Assembly (NCBI GenBank): GCA_963920575.1
Contig: OY986968.1
Span: 9,851,485-9,915,484 of the forward strand
From: Narthecium ossifragum
Taxonomy: Eukaryota; Streptophyta; Magnoliopsida; Dioscoreales; Nartheciaceae
Length of the DNA stretch: 64,000 nucleotides
Direction of reading: 5' to 3'
Below, piece by piece: positions 58,628 to 64,000 of the stretch (position 1 is its first letter; each line of letters starts with the position of its first letter). The notes beneath the pieces were generated by a model, which worked only from the letters and a program-made list of their open reading frames with translations, was not told the origin of the DNA and ran no database searches. The position numbers were made by a program, and so were the translations under genes.

Positions 58628-59783
58628 TGTTGATCCTAACCTTGTTTTGATGATGCCGATATACATTAAATGATAAAATATATGTTTAATATTTATTACC
58701 CCTTTCATTGGAAGCCTTAAATTCAATATTTGAGAAATTATTGTACCGACGGTCGATGCATGGATCAATCGTGGGAATGCGACGGTCGATCCATGGATCG
58801 ACTGCGGGGTTGCACGGTGGATGCACCAAACTTGGCCAAGTAAAATGTTGGTTCATGATCGATCAAGGCATCGAACCTGGGAAGTCATTTTCTTGACAAA
58901 GCCTCACGGTCGATGCAGCGGTCGATGGACCGGTCGACCGTGGAGTTTGTTTATGTTTTATATACTTTGGCTAAGTGTTGGCTTGGAGGGAAATTGTTTT
59001 TAATTATTGTAGGCTCATGTGGCGGTTGTTGCATGGATTGACCGCGAACAATATTGATTTAAGTGAAGAAGCGACGGTCGATCAGAGTATCGACCTTAGG
59101 AAGCATTTTTAAAAACAAAGGCTCACAGTCGATCTGGCGGTCGATGGGTGGATCGACTACGGCTCGCGAAGGCCGAGTTTTAGACCTGACGGTCTATGTG
59201 GCGGACGATGCATTGATTGATCGCCAGCAACACACAGAGTAAAAAACTAGTCGTTGGAGACTTGCAGGGAGCCGTTGGAGGTGGTTTTTAAGCTGATTGA
59301 AGGCCAGATAAAAGTAGTCTTTTGTTGTAAACTTGTCATAACTATTATTAATATTTTTAAGAGCATTTGGGCAAGTTTTAGAAAAAGTTTTTTACTCATT
59401 TCCCTTGAGCTACAATCTTTGTAAAGCTTCCTCAAGTGTGAAGAAGCAACCTGTGAAGATCCCAACAGTTGGTTGATGATGTTCTAAGGTTCCCAAGTAC
59501 CCGGAAGCTTGGTGGAAAGCTTGTAATCGATTTTGCAAATAGTGAAACCTCAAGGAGCACCTTGAGTGAAGTGGACATAGACGAAGGTTGGGTCGAACCA
59601 CTATAAAACAACAGTACAATCTCTCTAACTTCTCCCTATTAACTGATTGCATCATTTTGTTCTTATTCACAATCATACTACTGTCTTGGACTCCCCTACC
59701 TAGTATTTCTTTTCATTTATCGATTTTTCGAAAATAGTCCAATTCGACCCCCCCCCCCCACGACACACACACTTGGACTTTCA
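58628..59783 (+). mobile_element. SIRE-like (copia) solo LTR with gaagc duplications
   Basis: Starts TGTTGATCCTAACC and ends CTTGGACTTTCA. gaagc flanks it at 58623-58627 and 59784-59788. The end region, with gtcgaaccactataaa, a C12 run and ttggacttt, is typical of SIRE/Maximus LTRs. It interrupts the minus-strand copia linker. It carries a loose array of ggtcgatgcatgg / ggatcgaccg motifs at 58745-59225. Confidence 0.88.
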
Positions 59784-59788
59784 GAAGC

Positions 59789-59931
59789 TTCACAAGTGAT
59801 TTTATTTTGAGCTTCTGGCTTCTTTTAATCCACCTCTAATGTTGAGAAAACAGACTCATCAAAATGATAGTATGCGAACCGTGCTCTAAATAGATCACCC
59901 GTTAAGGGGTTCAAGATATCTAATGATAGAG
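59789..59931 (-). pseudogene. Copia polyprotein, integrase-RT linker start
   Basis: The frame reads ILNPLTGDLFRARFAYYHFD then ESVF-TLE, the segment at the end of copia integrase (YL-PLTGDLF-ARFADCHFNE). It joins the 58627 end after removal of the SIRE LTR. The upstream polyprotein is cut off by the Tekay LTR at 59932. Confidence 0.8.
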
Positions 59932-62315
59932 TGTCGCGCCCCGACCCGCGTAGGCCCAACCGGGCTGGGCAACGCGAAGCGGAACCTAACCTACTGCGGA
60001 AAATTTTGGCGAGGTTTCCCTCTATTCGTAGTGGTTACCCTAACAAATCATAACCATCCTATATTATACAAATACAAATCTCAAAGACTGAACTGACATA
60101 TATTACAAAACCTCAAAACAGGGAAATTATACATTTATCACTTCCGTAGGAGACTATCTATAACAAAAAGGTAAAACTAGAAGATCGCCACCTCTCAAGC
60201 ACCGCCAGACGCCGCCACGTCACCAAACACCGACCCGGTAGGGGCGACCAAAGAAGAGCTAGCGTCAACACCTGCAAAACGCAGCCCAGGTAGGATTGAG
60301 CACTAAGCTCAGCAGGGACACTACACTACGACACTCACAAGGGAGGGAACACAACAGTGTCGCCCTCAAGCAAGACTTAGGTGTACAGCAAGGGTCCCAT
60401 AACCCTTTGTCGGTGTCCCTAGGCATATCCAACCATGGTCACCCCAAAGAGCTGGGCCCATCCTGGATATACCTAGTGTCGCAGGGTTCCAGCTGTGGTC
60501 ACCCTAACGAACTGGGCCCACACTGGTAGCCACTGCGGGCTGGAATAGACACTGCCTGGGCTGGACTCACTCCGACGGCCCCCAAAGGACAAGAACGGAC
60601 ACCGGTTGCACCCACAACATCTGGCTCGAGGCCGACACGACCTCTATAATCATCAAGCAACACGTATTCAGGTCATCTAACCCTATCAACGAAAACGACT
60701 GAATACTACAAATTGAAAATCTGGACCAAGCTACCCGCAACGGTCCTAGAGCTAGATCCGGGCTACCCGAAAGCCCCGGACCGGCAATGCCCTACACAGA
60801 TGCAACTAATGCGCAACACAATGCATGTTATGGACATGCGCAGGATAATACAGATAAACATGCAACAGTATGTGATGATATATCAAACAAGGTCTGGGTA
60901 CGACACCCTGCCGGCCCGGGGTGGTGAACATTAAAAAAGAAGGTCTAAGGAGCTGCTGCAGTGGTACCACCACCAACTCCCAGCAGTCCACCACAACACC
61001 TGCATCTGGAAGCAGCCCCGCAAACAACAGCTCACAGATAACAAAGATAAAGCCCTCGGTGCACGCCGACATGCAAGGCTAAGGAAAGCTGTAGGGCTAC
61101 CCGCCCGCTTATTCTAAACATCCCGGGAGTCATCACTCCCCCGGTTCACCATTGCCCTATTATAGGGCTAACACGCTTAAACATATGTACCAGGTATTAA
61201 GACAGTAAAGAAAACCGTACATGCAAAGCCCCGCGAGCAAAACAAGATAAATTTCCTCTCTCTGCCATAGTCGGATCGATCCCTCACCCAAGGGAGGATC
61301 GATCCCTCTAATGACAGAGAGCGAACTCTCCATACTGCGCCGAGTCCGATTGATCCGTCCTCCCAGGACGATCGATCCGACTCGCGATAGGGAACGTCCT
61401 ATGCTATCCAAGGCACCGGGATCGATCGCCCTCACCCGGGGCCGATCGATCCTGCTCGGGTTCAGCATGACCAACAAGGATGGATCGATCCCTCTCACAG
61501 ACGGATCAATCGGTTGGGTTCTCCGGCAAACCAACGGCGAGAAATACCGTCGGAAAACTCCACCAAATCCCACAAAACCTTGGGGTCTAGTAGTACGAAG
61601 CATCACGAATCAAAAACCGGCGGAAATACTACAATCTAACAAGTATACAACAAGATCTAAGCATAAGAACATCGACAGCCGGGAAAACATCCAAAAACCT
61701 GAGACGAATGTAGGTAGGATCCCTACCTAAGCAATAACAGCTTCAATCCCAGCTGCTGAGCCTTGGATCGTCCACAAACTCTTCGAAATAAAGGAATTCT
61801 CAGCCCAAGAATCCGGTTTTCCAAAGAGATTCAAGGAGGAAGGTTGCTTTTGTTTTATATGCAAACGAACCGACTTAGCAGGATCGATTCGTCCATGGAG
61901 ACCGATCGATCCAGCCAAGAGATCGATCGATCCAGCCAAGAGATCGATCGATCTAGCCAAGGAGACCGATCGATCCAGCCAAGGGAACGATCGATCCAAC
62001 CAAGAGACCGATCGATCCGTCCCAAGAGACCGATCGATCCTTCTCAACGATCCACGTTCCTGTCATTGAGCGATCGATCCTTCTAGCAAGGAAGGATCGA
62101 TCCCTCTTTCGCAGGAAGCTGGACTTGGGTTAAAACTTAAACCTAAGCCCGGATCTTTCCATTCCGGGTCCCACTAACCATTCTAGCCAAACATATACCA
62201 CAAACATGGTCAGTGTGTGCACACGCGGGTGTGAAACAAGCCGACAAGGCGTAATTTTCCAAATTGTCCTTGCGGTCCACGACGAGCCACAGGAGTAGAG
62301 GGACGAGTCCTCACA
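59932..62315 (-). mobile_element. 3' LTR (family 2, 2.4 kb) of a Tekay-like element
   Basis: The minus-strand start TGTGAGGACTCG is at 62315 and the end, GGTCGGGGCGCGACA, at 59932. It inserted in the copia element. A TATA-like catataaaac lies near 61853. Two palindrome arrays: 61263-61510 and 61880-62105. Internal sequence of the same element follows at higher coordinates. Confidence 0.88.
61263..62105. repeat. Two GATCGATC arrays in the family-2 LTR
   Basis: About fifteen GATCGATC-centred palindromes in two clusters (61263-61510 and 61880-62105), on either side of the TATA-like site. The second has near-regular spacing of about 20-24 bases (gagaccgatcgatccagcca). ORFs with repeated DRS residues are shadows. 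Confidence 0.92.
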
Positions 62316-63369
62316 TCCTAATACCCTTAAAGGAAATCTCTTCCCGAGATTCGATAAAGGTAGGGCTCGGAACAAAAGAAACGGCTATACTAGAAGACAG
62401 GACAAAAGTTACCTCTAAAAGAGAACAAGTGCGGATACTCCTGCCGCATGCGCGCCTCGCGCTCCCAGGTCATCTCCTCGACGCCTCTGTGCCTCCACAG
62501 TACCTTGACCAAGGGAATCGTCTTGCCCTGCAAGTCCTGATCCCTCCTGTCAAGTACTCGAATAGGCTGCTCAACGAACGTCGTGTCTGCCTCAAGCTCG
62601 ATGTCATCCACTCTGATGACATGCGATGGGTCGGGGTGGTACTTCCTCAGCATCGACACGTGAAAAGTCGGGTGCACAGCAGACATGTGTTGAGGAAGGT
62701 CCAAGCGGTAGGCTACCTCGCCGACCCTTTCTAAGATCTCAAACGACCCGACGAACCTCGGAGCCAACTTGCCCCCACTGCCAAACCTGACAGACCCTCT
62801 GTACGGTGCTGCCCGCAGGAACACACTGTCACCAACTGCGAACTCAAGCGGTCGTCGCCTCTGATCTGCATAGCTCTTCTGCCGGCTCTGAGCCGTCAGA
62901 AGCCTCTGCCTGATCTGCACTAACCTCTCTGACGACCTCCTGACGATGTCTGGACCGGTGAGTGAAGCCTCTCCAACCTCTGCCCAGCACACTAGGGAAC
63001 GACACGGCCTACCGTACAACGCCTCGAAAGGTGCTACTCCAAGACTGGACTGGTAGCTGTTGTTGTAGGCGAACTCCACCAAGGGAACGTGCTCCTCCCA
63101 GCTGCCTCCTGCGTCGAATACACATGCTCTCAGCATGTCCTCCAAGATCTAGATCGTCCGCTCTGACTGCCCGACTGTCTGCGGATGAAACGCCATACTG
63201 AAGGTAAGGAGTGTGCCAACCGCCTCCTGAAAGCCCCGCCAGACCCTGCTGGTGAACATGGGGTCACGGTCTGACACGATAGAAACTGGAACCCCGTGTA
63301 GTCTGACTACCTCTCGGACGTACAAACCGCCCAACCTGTCTGACGAGTCTGTCGTCCGCATAGGCAGGA
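62316..63369 (-). pseudogene. Tekay-type integrase and chromodomain, with one stop codon
   Basis: From 63369 downward: MRTTDSSDRLGGLYVREVVR, VSIVSDRDPMFTS (second catalytic Asp), AFHPQT-GQSERTI (catalytic Glu), a TAG at 63149-63151 in place of Gln, then EDMLRACVFDAGGSWEEHVP, SLGVAPFEALYGRPCRS, HPTFHVSMLRKYHPDPSHVI and a chromodomain-like end TIPLVKVLWRHRGVEEMTWE, then REARMRQEYPHLF. After the stop the frame is open for 251 codons, much better kept than at 15700-17930. The first catalytic Asp and the upstream RT lie beyond an LTR inserted at 63370. Confidence 0.92.
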
Positions 63370-64000
63370 TGTCGCGCCCCGACTTGCGAAAGCCCAACCG
63401 GGCCGGGCGACGCGAACCGGAACCTACAAAACGCGGAAAACAAAGCTGGCGAGGGTTCCCTCTAACCTATTGGTTTCCCTAGCAATTCATCAAAAGCCCC
63501 CAATTAAAAGACAATATAATAATGAACCCTCGAACCACAAATTTAAAACTCAAGTGTTAATATACATATCCTCGGAGAGGGGAAAAATTCAAAGTACAAC
63601 ATTGCTCCCGTATGAGACTAACTAACATAAGGATAAAAGCTGTAAAGGATCACCACCTCTCAGACTCCACCTGGCGCCGCCGCACCGCCAACCAACTACC
63701 TGGTAGGGGCCACGGAAGAAGAACTGACGCATGCACCTGCAAAACGCAGCCCGGGTAGGAGTGAGCACTAAGCTCAGTAGGGATCTACACTACGACACAC
63801 AGAAGGAAGAGGGAAACGCAACAGTGTCGCCCTCAAGTAGGATCTGGGTGTATACAGGGGTCCCATAACCCCACCGCGTGTCCCTGGTGCCTAGGAGCAG
63901 CACACAGTAAGCTCAAGAAACACTGCTGACTCACATGCAGGAACCCGACACTGCAGGCGGGAAATGGCACCGCTGAGGGGGCCGTTTCCACCACTCGAGA
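63370..64000 (-). mobile_element. 3' end of another family-2 LTR, cut by the window end
   Basis: Starts TGTCGCGCCCCGAC and follows the 59932 and 51608 copies. It interrupts the integrase right after the MRTTDSS segment. The five flanking bases are cagga. The rest is outside the window. Confidence 0.85.

Noticed and set aside
61263..62105. Regularly spaced GATCGATC motifs as a CRISPR array or satellite
   Set aside because: This is plant DNA, repeats are short palindromes with irregular spacing, and the cluster lies inside an LTR present elsewhere without the same array length.

Overview
This window is repeat-rich nuclear DNA from a plant. A monocot is my best guess, from the GC-rich host-derived exons (glutaredoxin, vapyrin-like, DUF630 and ANTH fragments) and the retrotransposon lineages, but I cannot name the species. 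Almost all of it is transposable elements inserted into one another. I see one apparently intact host gene, a CC-type glutaredoxin (43006-43440, minus). Two DNA transposons carry apparently intact transposase genes.

Left part (1-28560): an old Ty3/gypsy Tekay/Del-type element spans 3643-22707. It has two LTRs of about 2.9-3.0 kb, a decayed Met-tRNA primer site and eroded RT/integrase remnants. Its left LTR was split by a 7.0-kb non-autonomous element (3785-10817, minus) with its own LTRs, a tRNA-Asp-type primer site and a gag-like ORF but no pol. Its right LTR was split by a solo LTR (19609-21451). Two more solo LTRs (1321-3123, 24461-26758), an O-methyltransferase gene fragment and a GC-rich tract with a 30-G run complete this part.

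Middle part (28561-46293): this is a block of DNA transposons. A PIF/Harbinger element (28561-33995, TTA duplications) encodes a three-exon 383-aa transposase. A Pack-MULE (34133-35853, 9-bp duplications) holds pieces of three host genes: vapyrin-like, DUF630/632 and protein kinase. An autonomous-looking hAT element (36526-41792, 8-bp duplications) encodes a transposase of about 736 aa and carries a PPR-gene fragment. A TIR element (44050-46293) carries ANTH-domain and Kelch fragments. Several MITEs lie among them. The glutaredoxin gene sits between the hAT element and the last TIR element.

Right part (46294-64000): two 5'-truncated LINE insertions (47030-47533 and 49675-50105) each keep only the terminal RNase H region and have clear target-site duplications. 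A Ty1/copia element on the minus strand (about 50483-59931) has been cut apart by a chromovirus LTR cluster (51419-57170), a MITE and a SIRE-like solo LTR (58628-59783). Another Tekay-like element (59932 to beyond the end) has a full 3' LTR and an integrase with a premature stop, and is itself interrupted by one more LTR at 63370.

The most unusual theme is that LTRs of several unrelated retrotransposon families all carry dense clusters of GATCGATC-centred palindromes (or close variants) near their core promoters. ORFs, intron boundaries, TIRs and duplications were read by eye. No alignment or database search was run.
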